Positions 34,143-43,339 of a DNA stretch of 64,000 bases are shown here, piece after piece. Origin of the DNA: DTKY01 sp037440765 (lineage in GTDB: Bacteria; Acidobacteriota; Terriglobia; Bryobacterales; Bryobacteraceae); assembly GCA_037440765.1 (NCBI GenBank), contig JBBITL010000022.1, positions 8,153 through 72,152 of the forward strand, written 5' to 3'. Made by a program: the position numbers and the translations under genes. The notes beneath the pieces are model-generated. The model was given only the letters and a program-made list of their open reading frames with translations. It searched no databases and was not told where the DNA came from. Position 1 is the stretch's first letter. The number at the start of each line of letters is the position of its first letter.

Positions 34143-36692
34143 CTATTCGGCCGCTCGGACGGCCAGCAGAACCTGCTGCGAGACGCGGGACCCGACCGAC
34201 GCGGTCAGCGGAACCGAATCGTCGGGTTGCACGTCGGAGGATATCTCGATCCTGGCCTCGTAGCTGCCTGAAATGGCCGAGGGCTCCAGCGTCAGGGGCC
34301 TGTGCGGCACGCCGCCGACGGTCAGAACCAGGCGGGCCAGTTCGGCCGGCCCAGCGTGGGGCTCCAGGCCCGCGATGCCAATCAGCAGGGTCTCCCCGAT
34401 GAAGGCCGGCCGGCTCACGCCAACAGGTTCCCCGGCCATGTTCCTAACAGTCCGGATCACTGGAGGCGGGGCGTCGATGGGCAGCACGACGGGGGCCGCC
34501 GCCAGGCCGTTCACTCTGAGCCGCAGAATCGCGGGGCCGGTCTCCAGCGACGCCGGGACCGACACCGTGACGCTTCCGTTTTCCAACGCTGCCACCGGCG
34601 CGGGGATGTCGGCGATCGTAACGCTCACCGCGGCCGCCGTCACGCCGGCCGGCAACTGCGAAACCGCCAGCGCCGCCAGCCCGCCTGCGTATACGCTGGC
34701 ATGGCCGGTGGCCGGGTTAACCGCCACGGGAGTCACCACCGGCGCCCCAGTCTGCGGCGGCTGCACCTCCAGAGCCAGGTCCCTCGAAGCCACCTGAAGG
34801 CCCGTGACAACCGACAGCGGGAGGACCCGCGCCCGCGCTCCGGGGGCCACGTGTACGTTGGCCCACAGCCGGTCGGGGCCGAGCGCCCAGACGCGGCGCA
34901 CCACCACGTCGCTCGATCCGAACCCGGCCACGGTCCGGTCCTCGGCGAAGCCCGTGTTCACCCCCGTGATTTCGATCATGGCTTCGCTCCCTGCCGGAAG
35001 CGCCGCAGGCCACAGCGTCACGGAGGGCGCGCCGGTTGCCGCGTAAGTATAGGCGGGCGGGTTGGCGCCGTCCAGGAAAAGGGAGTCCTGCCCGTCCAGG
35101 TCAGCCGCGGTGACCACCGCCCGGTGCCCAGGTGCGCCCTGCGGTGGAATCACGGTCAATGCCCCCGTGGCCGTGTCGTAACCTGCCATGGTGGCCGGCA
35201 GCCCGTCGAACATGATCTGCGTGGAGCTCGTGAAGTTCGAGCCGGTCACCACCAATACCTGCCGGCCCTCGGAGTCAGTGCCGGCCGCGATACCGGCCAC
35301 CGACGGGGGCTGGCTCCGCACCACGTGGAAACCTGCCGGCAGCACGTACGTTTCTCCGTTGAGCGAGAAAACCAGGTGCCGCGGGCCCTCGCCGCCGAAC
35401 GGTGAAAACCCAAAGCCGATCTGGAGGAAAGACGGGGCGGGAGGATACGCAGTCACCGCGTCTTTGACCACGGTTGCCGATGAGCCAACCGCGCTGACCT
35501 CGAGCCCCGGCGCGCGCGCGTTGTTGGCAATCAGGCCTTTGCCCGCGGCTACCAGGAACCTCCGCGGCCCGTTGGCGTTAACAAATGCCGGCTTGACGGC
35601 GATGGAGCCGGGGAAGCTGTACGTCGTGACGCCGTATACCCCCAGCGGGCCCCGCGGGCTGACGCTGAAGTCGTACCCGGCGGTGTCCTTTCCCGCCCGC
35701 ACCGTGACGATGCTGGCTTGCGGGAGGGTCTTGACGTTCGGGTGAAACACGGCGTCAAACAGAGGTCCTGCCGGAACGCGGCTGCCGTCCGGAAGGGACG
35801 GCAGAACGATATCGGCAGGTCCAAGCTCAGGCTGTCCGCCGGGAGGCAGCGAGTGGGCGTAAAGATAGTACTGCGCCGGCGCCAACCCGCCGATGCGGAA
35901 GTAGCCGTCGCGGTCCGTTAAGGCGCTCACCGCGGCCCCCGCCGGCTCCAGGGCCATCACCGCGGCCAGGTGCACCCCCGCGCCGCCAAGCGTAACGCGG
36001 CCGCTGATGCTCCCGGTGCGCCTGGCGAACGACGGAGCGGGGTATAGGAAAGATATGCCGGCGATGTCGTCGGCCGCCAGCGGCCGGGACCGTGTCACCG
36101 AACGGGTCACCTCGGTGGACATCGCGCCGGAGGTAAGCGTGTGCTGCAATCCGAGCGCGTGACCCAGTTCGTGCACCACCGTCAGGAAGAAGGCGCTGCT
36201 ATGGCTGGGGCGCTGGGAGAGATCCCTCCCGAGAACCAGAATGGAGCGCGTAATAGGAACGAATGCACCGCCTTCACCTGTGACCAGCGAGGAACGTGAA
36301 GTGGGCCCTCCCAGCGCAATCAGCCCCGGCGGAAGCTCTACTTCGCCGAAGTACACGTCCACTCCGGGCGTGGTCTGGCTCAGGCCCGCAGCGGACAAAC
36401 CGCCGAACTCTAAACGCAGCGCCGAGGTCTCCACATCGTTCCAGACCCTGGCCGCCAGCCGGATCTGGCTGAGGATGGACGTGAAACTGTCACCGGGCGC
36501 CAGCTTGTCGGGCCCCTGGCCCGATACGAAGTAGTGCAGCGTGCGGTTGGGAAGCGCGTTCAGATCGAACTTCTCGGGCGCGGACTGGAACGGGCCCGTG
36601 GCGCTCGTGTAGTGAATAAACGGGTAGTAGCCGAAGGCGGCCACCGTGCCTGCGAGCAGGACCGCCGCCAGCACCGCCGCCGGCCGGCTCAT
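34143..36692 (-). CDS. Secreted matrixin-like metalloprotease with IPT/TIG-type repeats
   Basis: 849 residues from the ATG at 36692, which overlaps the stop of the upstream gene; the longer frame is not protein-like. After a signal peptide (AAVLAAVLLAGTVAAFG) comes a matrixin domain with NRTLHYFVSG, LAARVWNDVETSALRLEFG and the full metzincin motif HELGHALGLQH, then a Met-turn-like SGAMST. A CarboxypepD_reg-like domain follows (GSISGRVTLGGAGVHLAAVM). Several IPT/TIG-like beta repeats follow (for example SVAGIAAGTDSEGRQVLVVT). No anchor is seen at the C-terminus. It should be a secreted zinc endopeptidase with adhesive repeats, produced together with the small protein upstream. Confidence 0.88.
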   Translation of the reverse strand: MSRPAAVLAAVLLAGTVAAFGYYPFIHYTSATGPFQSAPEKFDLNALPNRTLHYFVSGQGPDKLAPGDSFTSILSQIRLAARVWNDVETSALRLEFGGLSAAGLSQTTPGVDVYFGEVELPPGLIALGGPTSRSSLVTGEGGAFVPITRSILVLGRDLSQRPSHSSAFFLTVVHELGHALGLQHTLTSGAMSTEVTRSVTRSRPLAADDIAGISFLYPAPSFARRTGSISGRVTLGGAGVHLAAVMALEPAGAAVSALTDRDGYFRIGGLAPAQYYLYAHSLPPGGQPELGPADIVLPSLPDGSRVPAGPLFDAVFHPNVKTLPQASIVTVRAGKDTAGYDFSVSPRGPLGVYGVTTYSFPGSIAVKPAFVNANGPRRFLVAAGKGLIANNARAPGLEVSAVGSSATVVKDAVTAYPPAPSFLQIGFGFSPFGGEGPRHLVFSLNGETYVLPAGFHVVRSQPPSVAGIAAGTDSEGRQVLVVTGSNFTSSTQIMFDGLPATMAGYDTATGALTVIPPQGAPGHRAVVTAADLDGQDSLFLDGANPPAYTYAATGAPSVTLWPAALPAGSEAMIEITGVNTGFAEDRTVAGFGSSDVVVRRVWALGPDRLWANVHVAPGARARVLPLSVVTGLQVASRDLALEVQPPQTGAPVVTPVAVNPATGHASVYAGGLAALAVSQLPAGVTAAAVSVTIADIPAPVAALENGSVTVSVPASLETGPAILRLRVNGLAAAPVVLPIDAPPPVIRTVRNMAGEPVGVSRPAFIGETLLIGIAGLEPHAGPAELARLVLTVGGVPHRPLTLEPSAISGSYEARIEISSDVQPDDSVPLTASVGSRVSQQVLLAVRAAE

Positions 36693-37231
36693 CGAGCCCC
36701 CGCTTTCTGCTGCATGCGGGCCACCCGCGATTTCAACTCCGCCAGCCGCAACCGCACCGGCTGGTCCGCCACCATCCGGCCGGTCTTCGGGTCTAGCATG
36801 GCCTCGCTGCTGGCGTGGCGGGACGCGGTCAACTCGCCGTTGGCCTCGCGCGCGAGGGTAAACACGCCCTGCGACAGGCCAATAACGTGAGTGAGCCCGC
36901 TCGGGCCCGTCCAAAGAAACAGCAGGTACTCCCCGCCCATGGTCAGCGCCGGAGCCCCTGAGAACGTCTGCCGCAACCCCTGGAGCGCTCCGCCGGGGAT
37001 CACCACGTCCAGCCGCGCGGCCTCGGCTCCCTTGAACCGCTCGGCGACCTGGACGGAGTAGCGCGTGTAGATCAGAGGCCCGTGCTGCTCAGTGCCCGCG
37101 CCCAGCACCCGGCCCCGGACTATGGCGGTCGAGCGCTCGATCATGTCATCCGTGCTCAGGTACTCCAGCGTGGCGGACCAGCACGCCGCAGCCAGCGCCG
37201 CCAGGCACGCCACACGCACGAATCGCCGCAT
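36689..37231 (-). CDS. Small secreted partner of the matrixin-like protease
   Basis: About 180 residues from the ATG near 37231, with a signal peptide (FVRVACLAALAAACW). The body has the pattern IERSTAIVRGRVLGA, YTRYSVQVAERFKG, LDVVIPGGALQGLRQTFSG and GGEYLLFLWTGPSG, then a helical end (RLRLAELKSRVARMQQ). This organisation, a small beta domain located just upstream of a matrixin gene, recurs in bacterial genomes, but I know no assigned function. Translation is coupled (ATGA). It could be a propeptide-like inhibitor or chaperone for the protease; that is inference from position only. Confidence 0.78.
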   Translation of the reverse strand: MRRFVRVACLAALAAACWSATLEYLSTDDMIERSTAIVRGRVLGAGTEQHGPLIYTRYSVQVAERFKGAEAARLDVVIPGGALQGLRQTFSGAPALTMGGEYLLFLWTGPSGLTHVIGLSQGVFTLAREANGELTASRHASSEAMLDPKTGRMVADQPVRLRLAELKSRVARMQQKAGAR

Positions 37232-37349
37232 CACGCCCACGGACGTAGCAGTTGTATCTCCATATCAACAGTTTGAAAACAAAGGACATGAGAATGCTGT
37301 GGGACTCCGGGCTGGGTCGTCCGGACGCGGCCCTGAGACACGGCGCCGC

Positions 37350-39239
37350 TCAGCCTGGGGCGCGCACGATCAGGATGGGTATGTCCAACTCGTGGCGCAC
37401 ACCCTCGATGGTTGTGCCGAAAACCACGTCCTGAAACCCCTTGTGGCCATGGGCGCCCATGACTACCAGGTCCGGCTCCAGTTCCTGGGCATAGGCCACA
37501 ATCTCGCGCATGGGGCGGCTGGAGTACCGCACCACGGTTTCCACCTGTATTGACTGCGCCCGCAACGCGGCTGCAATGTCCTCCAGGTACTTCATGCCCG
37601 CCACCACCTCGGCCGTGGAGGCTTCCGGCCCGTAGAACTGGCTGGTCACGTCCTCCTCCACGTGCAGTAGGTAGAGCTTGGCGGCGTTGGCGCGGGCGAC
37701 CGATGCTGCGTGGGCCACCGCCAGCCGGTCGATCGCGGTGTGGTCCAGGGGCAGCAGGATACTTCTGTAAACCTGTGGAGCGACCTCCGAACCGATCTGC
37801 GGCGGAGCCTGCGTGGGCCGCCGCGCCAGCTTCCGCGCCCAGCGCCCCAGGAACGGCTCGAAAGTCACGTAGAGCAACAGAGCCAGCAGGAACAGCGCCA
37901 GGGGCACCACAAAACTGCCCACCAGCCAATTGTAAGGCCCCGCCGCCTCCAGCCAGCCGCCTATCGTGTTCACCACTAGATGTACGTTAAGGGTCACGAT
38001 CACGGCGGCCACAGCCCAGGCGCCGGTCCGCACCCAGGCGGGGTTGGCGAAAGCGCCCATCCTTTGGCGGTCGCTAGTGAAGTGGATGAGCGGAATGACG
38101 GCGAACGGCAACTGCATGCTCAATATCACCTGGCTCAGGATGAGCAGCTTGTAGGTGCCCTGTTCGCCCGCGATCAGGATGGTGATGACCGCCGGAATCA
38201 CAGCCGCCATGCGCGTGATCATCCGCCGCAGCCACGGGCGCATGCGAAAGCTCAGGAATCCCTCCATCACGATCTGGCCGGCCATGGTGCCGGTCAATGT
38301 GGAGGACTGGCCGGAGGCCAGCAGCGCCACCCCGAACATCACGCTCGCCGCCGTGGTTCCCAGCAGCGGGGCCAGCAGCAGGTGCGCCTGCTGAATCTCG
38401 GTCACCACGATCCCGTTCTTGAAGAACGTCGAGGCCGCCAGGATGAGGATTGCCGCGTTCACCAGCAGGGCGCCGTTCAGCGCGATCACCGAGTCCAGCA
38501 GGTTGAAGCGGCAGGCCGTGCGCTTGGCCTCCAGGCTGTCCTCGACCCGCCGCGTCTGCACCAGGGCCGAATGCAGGTACAGATTGTGCGGCATGACGGT
38601 CGCGCCCAGGATGCCGATCGCAACGTACAGGCTCTCGTCGCTGAGCCTGGGGATCAGACCGCTGGCCACTTCGGCGAAATCCGGCCGGGCCAGCAGGATC
38701 TCGAACATGAAACAGCCGCCTATGACGGTGATCAGAGAAAGCACGAGGCCTTCCAGCACCCGGATCCCGAAGCGGGTGAGCCACAACAGCAGCAGCGTAT
38801 CCACTGCCGTGATCAGGACGCCGGCCAGCAGCGGGATGCCGAACAGCAGCTTCAGCCCGATGGCCGCCCCCAGCACCTCGGCCAGATCGCAGGCCGCGAT
38901 TGCGATCTCGCACAGGAACCAGAGCACGTAGTTCATGCGCCGCGGGTAGGTCTCCCGGCAGGCCTGTGCCAGGTCCTGCCGGCGCACGACCCCCAGCCGG
39001 GCGCTCAGCGTCTGTAGCAGGATGGCCATGATGTTGGACATGACCAGCACCCACAGCAACTGGTAGCCGAACCGGGCGCCGCCTTCCAGGTCGGTGGCCC
39101 AGTTGCCCGGGTCCATGTACCCCACGCTGACCAGGTAGGCCGGGCCCGCGAAGGCGAACATGCGCCTCCACAGCGAGGGCTGCGCGGTTCGCACCGAGGC
39201 GTGCACTTCGGCGAGGCTGCGCGGCTTGGCTCGCGCCAT
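37350..39239 (-). CDS. NRAMP divalent-metal transporter fused to a universal stress domain
   Basis: 629 residues. Residues 1-450 or so are an NRAMP transporter: the metal-binding motif YMDPGN (D43, N46), GATVMPHNLYLHSALVQ with the second-site Met-Pro-His, and about 11 membrane helices. A UspA domain follows from about 485 (VYRSILLPLDHTAIDRLAV), ending with GAHGHKGFQDVVFGTT and LDIPILIVRAPG, which keeps the G-x2-G-x9-G(S/T) type ATP-binding pattern. Mn or Fe uptake is the family role. The USP tail may make it nucleotide-responsive. The start overlaps the YfhO-like stop (TGATG). Free-standing MntH lacks this tail. Confidence 0.92.
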   Translation of the reverse strand: MARAKPRSLAEVHASVRTAQPSLWRRMFAFAGPAYLVSVGYMDPGNWATDLEGGARFGYQLLWVLVMSNIMAILLQTLSARLGVVRRQDLAQACRETYPRRMNYVLWFLCEIAIAACDLAEVLGAAIGLKLLFGIPLLAGVLITAVDTLLLLWLTRFGIRVLEGLVLSLITVIGGCFMFEILLARPDFAEVASGLIPRLSDESLYVAIGILGATVMPHNLYLHSALVQTRRVEDSLEAKRTACRFNLLDSVIALNGALLVNAAILILAASTFFKNGIVVTEIQQAHLLLAPLLGTTAASVMFGVALLASGQSSTLTGTMAGQIVMEGFLSFRMRPWLRRMITRMAAVIPAVITILIAGEQGTYKLLILSQVILSMQLPFAVIPLIHFTSDRQRMGAFANPAWVRTGAWAVAAVIVTLNVHLVVNTIGGWLEAAGPYNWLVGSFVVPLALFLLALLLYVTFEPFLGRWARKLARRPTQAPPQIGSEVAPQVYRSILLPLDHTAIDRLAVAHAASVARANAAKLYLLHVEEDVTSQFYGPEASTAEVVAGMKYLEDIAAALRAQSIQVETVVRYSSRPMREIVAYAQELEPDLVVMGAHGHKGFQDVVFGTTIEGVRHELDIPILIVRAPG

Positions 39240-41482
39240 CAGGCCTGGCCCCTCTCCTTGCGGCGGGCGAGGACGGTGAGTCCGATGGCCCCTGCCAGGC
39301 CGGTCAGGGTCAGAAACAGCCCCGCGAAAACGGAACCCGGCAGATACCGCATCTCGATGGTGTGCCTGCCTTTATCGACCACCACCCCGCGAATGGCGGT
39401 GTAGGCCTCGTGTATGGGGGTCCGTTTGCCGTCAACCCAGGCTACCCAGCCGCGTGCGTAGCTGTCGCCCAGGATCACCATCCCCCGGCAGCCCATCTCG
39501 GCCTCTATGGTGACGCGGCCGCTGTTGCGCCGCGTGAGCCACACTTCGTCTGGTTCCGGGCAGGCTTCGAGGGCCGGCGGCTCACCGAGCATGAACGTCG
39601 TTGTACGCAGGTCCAGCGGCCCGCCGCTCATGATGGCCTGTATCTCGCTCTCGCTGTGGACCTTCCTGGCCTCGTGGACCGTCCAAACCCTGGGGAAGGC
39701 GTCCGGGTTCCAGTAGACCTTAAGGCCGCCCGCCGCCTGGAAGACCTCCTGTTGGTTGCCTTCGGGCGGCTCGCGCTTAACGGTGAAGTTCACACCGAAG
39801 ATCTGCTTGACGCGCGCGGTGTGGAACGGAAGGCGCAACAGGTTCACGGGAAGGCTCGCCACGTAGCCGCCGAACTGGTCAATCCCGTACCAGTCCCCGA
39901 AGCCGTAAGGGATCTCCTTGTCGGAGACCTCCATCCGCACCGGCCAGGGCACGGACCTCAGAAAAGCTGCGATTTCGTGGTCCTGCGCCATCCTGGCGAG
40001 GTACGGGTTCCGATCCTTCTCCTCGCGGTTGGGCCAGTAGATTCCGGCCATGTTGCCGATCTCTATCAGCATCAGTCCGATGAGCAGGACGGGGGCGGTC
40101 GCCGGAGCAATGTTCCCCTGCCTCCAGCCGTGCAGCAGGCCGGCGGCCAGCAGCGCAACCAGCGCAACCACGACGAAGCGGTCGTCGCCCGGGGGCCGCT
40201 GAGCGGTAACCAGGACCAGAACAATGGTGAACACGATCAGGCCAAAGGCCAGGAGCGCGCGGCTTGCCCGGCGTGGCCAGGGGGATTCAGGCTGCTTCAG
40301 GAAGTGGTCTATTCCATAAGCGATTAGAATGGCAATTCCAAAGTGATAGATGAATACGGCAAAGGAGGCGCTGCGGGCTTTCTCCACCATCGGCACCAGC
40401 GCGTATAGCACCCCGTGAAAGACGTTGTTACGCCCCAGCGAGAACAGCAGGCCGCCAGCCGCCGTGGCCGCCAGAAGCCTTACGTTCCGGTCCTTCCAGG
40501 CCAGCGCCACGGCCAGCAGCGCCAGGGTCAGCGCCGTCACGCCTATGAACGGGTCGGCGTGGCGGGCGTAGCCCGGCGCCACAATGGCCACCAGCGAGGT
40601 CGGAATCAAGGAGTACTCAGAGTGGACCGTGTAGGGCACCGGCTGGTTCCAGCCCTTGGGCTCCTCCGCTCCGACCCAGCGTTTGGAGTGCTTCCCATAC
40701 TCGTAGGCCGGCAACGTCTGTAGAGCGCTCACCAGGAACACGAAGATCAGGAACACCGCCGCCAGCCCAGCCACCCGCCAGTCCGGACGCAGCCGGCGGA
40801 AGATATGGAAGAGCCACACCCCGCCTACGGCCAGCATCAGGAAGATCGGGATCTGATGATGGCCTCCCAGCCAGGCCATTCCGAACACCGCTCCGGACGC
40901 CGCGGCGCTGGCCAGAGGCCGCTGGCCGCGCAGGCTCCTCAGCGTGTACATGAGCACGAGCGGAGCCCAGACGGCGCTGTTAAGCATTTGCGGCCAGTTG
41001 GTGTTTCCGACCCATCCGCCCAGGGCGAAGGCGCAGCCGGCGGCGATCGACGCAACTTGGGAGCGCCGCAGGTCCCGGCAGAACAAGTACGCGAACACTG
41101 CCGCCATGAAGTGGATGATCACGAAATACCAGTGCAGGAAGGACTGGCGGATCCATCCATCCTTCATGGGCAGGGAAAACAGCAGCCAGTTCAGCGGGTA
41201 GGCCACCCCCGGCTGCGCCTGCCCGATCAGGCTCTGCCCGCCCCATTCGTAGGGGTCCCAGAGCGGCACGCGTCCCCGGTGCCATTCTCCGGCCTGGAAC
41301 TGTAGCCACGGCAGGACCTGGTGCGCCAGGTCGGGGCTTTCCAGCCAGGTGTACTGGTTGGTCAGGACAATCTGCCAGAAAAAGCCTGTACAGATCAGGA
41401 ACAGAAGCCCTGCCGCCATGAGGGCGGGGAACTTGCGGCGTGGTCCATCCCGGCCGGTGTGGTGCTTTTCGGCCACCCCCAT
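39239..41482 (-). CDS. YfhO-like polytopic membrane protein
   Basis: 747 residues. Multiple membrane helices from about 20 to 470 (ALMAAGLLFLICTGFFW, ASAAASGAVFGMAWLGG and others) and a C-terminal soluble portion with a final helix (FAGLFLTLTGLAGAIGLTVL). The segment LWDPYEWGGQSLIGQAQPGV and the ending RHTIEMRYLPGS match the YfhO/glycosyltransferase-C type family, where some members glycosylate lipoteichoic acids or other envelope polymers. Residues 1-14 or so are encoded by a 38-bp sequence repeated at 43204, so the true start may be downstream. It is co-translated with the NRAMP-USP gene. Confidence 0.85.
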   Translation of the reverse strand: MGVAEKHHTGRDGPRRKFPALMAAGLLFLICTGFFWQIVLTNQYTWLESPDLAHQVLPWLQFQAGEWHRGRVPLWDPYEWGGQSLIGQAQPGVAYPLNWLLFSLPMKDGWIRQSFLHWYFVIIHFMAAVFAYLFCRDLRRSQVASIAAGCAFALGGWVGNTNWPQMLNSAVWAPLVLMYTLRSLRGQRPLASAAASGAVFGMAWLGGHHQIPIFLMLAVGGVWLFHIFRRLRPDWRVAGLAAVFLIFVFLVSALQTLPAYEYGKHSKRWVGAEEPKGWNQPVPYTVHSEYSLIPTSLVAIVAPGYARHADPFIGVTALTLALLAVALAWKDRNVRLLAATAAGGLLFSLGRNNVFHGVLYALVPMVEKARSASFAVFIYHFGIAILIAYGIDHFLKQPESPWPRRASRALLAFGLIVFTIVLVLVTAQRPPGDDRFVVVALVALLAAGLLHGWRQGNIAPATAPVLLIGLMLIEIGNMAGIYWPNREEKDRNPYLARMAQDHEIAAFLRSVPWPVRMEVSDKEIPYGFGDWYGIDQFGGYVASLPVNLLRLPFHTARVKQIFGVNFTVKREPPEGNQQEVFQAAGGLKVYWNPDAFPRVWTVHEARKVHSESEIQAIMSGGPLDLRTTTFMLGEPPALEACPEPDEVWLTRRNSGRVTIEAEMGCRGMVILGDSYARGWVAWVDGKRTPIHEAYTAIRGVVVDKGRHTIEMRYLPGSVFAGLFLTLTGLAGAIGLTVLARRKERGQA
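41440..41477 (+). repeat. 38-bp direct repeat, copy 1
   Basis: Identical over 38 bases to 43204-43241 (starts GTGGTCCATCCCGG, ends TTTTCGGCCACC). This copy covers the first codons of the YfhO-like gene. The two copies bracket the frameshifted regulatory-like gene. Confidence 0.85.
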
Positions 41483-41534
41483 AAGCAGCCATCATAGCGG
41501 GAACTCGGCGGCCAGCGGGAGCGTCTCAATCCTG

Positions 41535-41549
41535 CACGCGCCACGCGTG
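41535..41549 (+). promoter_or_regulatory. Short perfect hairpin before the ribosome site
   Basis: CACGCG-CCA-CGCGTG, a 6-bp arm hairpin immediately upstream of the AGAGGAG that serves the GTG at 41564. It could influence translation of the downstream gene. Confidence 0.3.
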
Positions 41550-41563
41550 AAAGAGGAGTTCTT

Positions 41564-43166
41564 GTGCGCGAGCTGGTCCTGAGCGTTCTCTGCGTATCCT
41601 CCGCACTTGTGGTGGGGCGAGGTCAAGAGGGTTGGGAAGTAAGTGGAACGGTGACCGCCGATTCGAGGCCGGTCAGAGGCATGTACGTTCGCATGCTCGG
41701 TCCTTCCTCCATCCCATCGGTCGTCACCGATAGCCGGGGCGCTTACTCGGTCAAAGGCGTTGTGCCGGGCCGGTACACCATCTCGCTGCAAAATTAAGGA
41801 AGACACGAGTGTGCCCGAACCCAAGGTCCTCAGCCTTGTAGGCGGCATGCGTGTCAGGGTCGACTTCCGAATCCCAAAGGGTTCGGTGATCTCCGGGCGT
41901 GTGCTCGACCAGGAAGGCCAGCCTGTGCCCGGCCTCGTGGTGGAGGCGTTCCTGAAGACAACGGTTGACCGCAGACTTCGTACGTACGTGCAAGGCGGCG
42001 ACAAGACGAACGACCGTGGTGAATACCGAATCCCGTTTCTCCCTGAGGGAGTATACGCCGTCGCCGCCAGCCCTGATCAGCTAGGCACGAGAAAGCGCGC
42101 TCCCGGATCGAGCCCTGCGCCGGGCCGGGGCTACCCACCCATCACCTTCCATCCCGGCGTGCGCGACCTGCGGACAGCGGGCCTGTTAGAGCTGCGAGAC
42201 GGTGATGAACGGGCCGGTGTGGACATTGTGCTCCGGCGCGAACCGACCAGGTGCCTTTCCTTCAGGATCGGCGAGGGCTTCACCGGCGAACGTGCGGGGG
42301 CGGCAGTGCGAGAAAGGCTCGGCTTCGAATCGCCCATGATCAGCGATGCGCGGGTCGCCAGAGGCGAGTCCTATGAGGTGTGCGGGCTGGCTCCGGGAGG
42401 GTATCAGCTCACTGTCATAAGCACCTCGGAGGGCACAAAGGCCGAAATACCCGGCGGTGTTGAACTGGCCCGAAACCTCCAAATCCTCGGCTACCAGATG
42501 GTGGCAGCGCTGGTGGACAGGCAGAACGTTGATCTCGGCATTGTCGAACCGCTTACTCACACGGACGCAAAGGGGACCGTGACGATCCGGAACTCACGGC
42601 CCGGGGATTCCATCCCTGAAGGAGTCCGCGTGAGGATCGTCGCGACGGAACTGCGGGCGCTGTATGCTGATATGCGCCCGGCGACGGTCCAGAAGGACGG
42701 TAGCTTCGTCCTGCGCCAGGTGTTTGCGGGCGACTACGGCGTGCGGGTTGTCCTGCCGGAAGGCTACTTCCTGATCAGCGCCCTTCAACAGGGAAGGGAA
42801 GTGTCGGATGGAGGATTCCACCCGGGCAATGGGAGCCTTCAGATCACGCTTGGCTCTGATCCCTGCGGGTTGACGGGGCGAGTGTTGGCGGAAGACGGGG
42901 CGGCCATTCCAGACGCTACGGTGTTGTTGGTTCCAGAGGATTCCGGCATTCACCATTCGGTCCAATCCGACCAGGCGGGCGCCTACACGTTCGGGGCCAC
43001 CATCCCTCCCGGGTCGTACAAGCTTGTCGCGGAGCGGGACCTCCTGATGTGGCAGCGAACAGATGCGGCGACGGCTGCCCGGCTGGCCATGCACGGCCGG
43101 GAACTGGATCTGCGGCCGGGCGAATACCGCACCATTGATGTGAAGTTGCCCAGGCAGGCGCGATAA
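41564..43166 (+). pseudogene. Secreted regulatory-like (CarboxypepD_reg-type) protein, split by a +1 frameshift
   Basis: The first part starts at GTG 41564 with an AGAGGAG Shine-Dalgarno and a signal peptide (LVLSVLCVSSALVVGRGQ), then a beta domain (VSGTVTADSRPVRGMYVRML, SVVTDSRGAYSVKGVVPG), and ends at a TAA in 41797. The next frame, open from 41760, continues the same fold without a start: PEPKVLSLVGGMRVRVDFRI, SVISGRVLDQEGQPVPGLVV, DKTNDRGEYRIPFLPEG and later VLAEDGAAIPDATVLLV. Both parts join if one A is removed from an AAAA run near 41793. The repaired protein is about 530 residues with at least three carboxypeptidase-regulatory-like domains. It may be a pseudogene, a sequencing error or a slippage site. 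Confidence 0.7.
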
Positions 43167-43203
43167 CGCACTCTTGTCCCGACGATGTTCGTGTTCCTCC
43201 GGT

Positions 43204-43241
43204 GTGGTCCATCCCGGCCGGTGTGGTGCTTTTCGGCCACC
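43204..43241 (+). repeat. 38-bp direct repeat, copy 2
   Basis: Same 38 bases as 41440-41477, here in the 173-bp space before the FecR gene. The bases beyond each end differ, so the unit is exactly 38 bp. Confidence 0.85.
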
Positions 43242-43339
43242 GGCCAAGAGCATTGACCTCCTTCTAAATCCTTGAAAAGACACTTTTTGCTGTTTGGTCC
43301 CACGCGTGCCGTTATCTGGGCGGACGAACGGAGGTTGCC

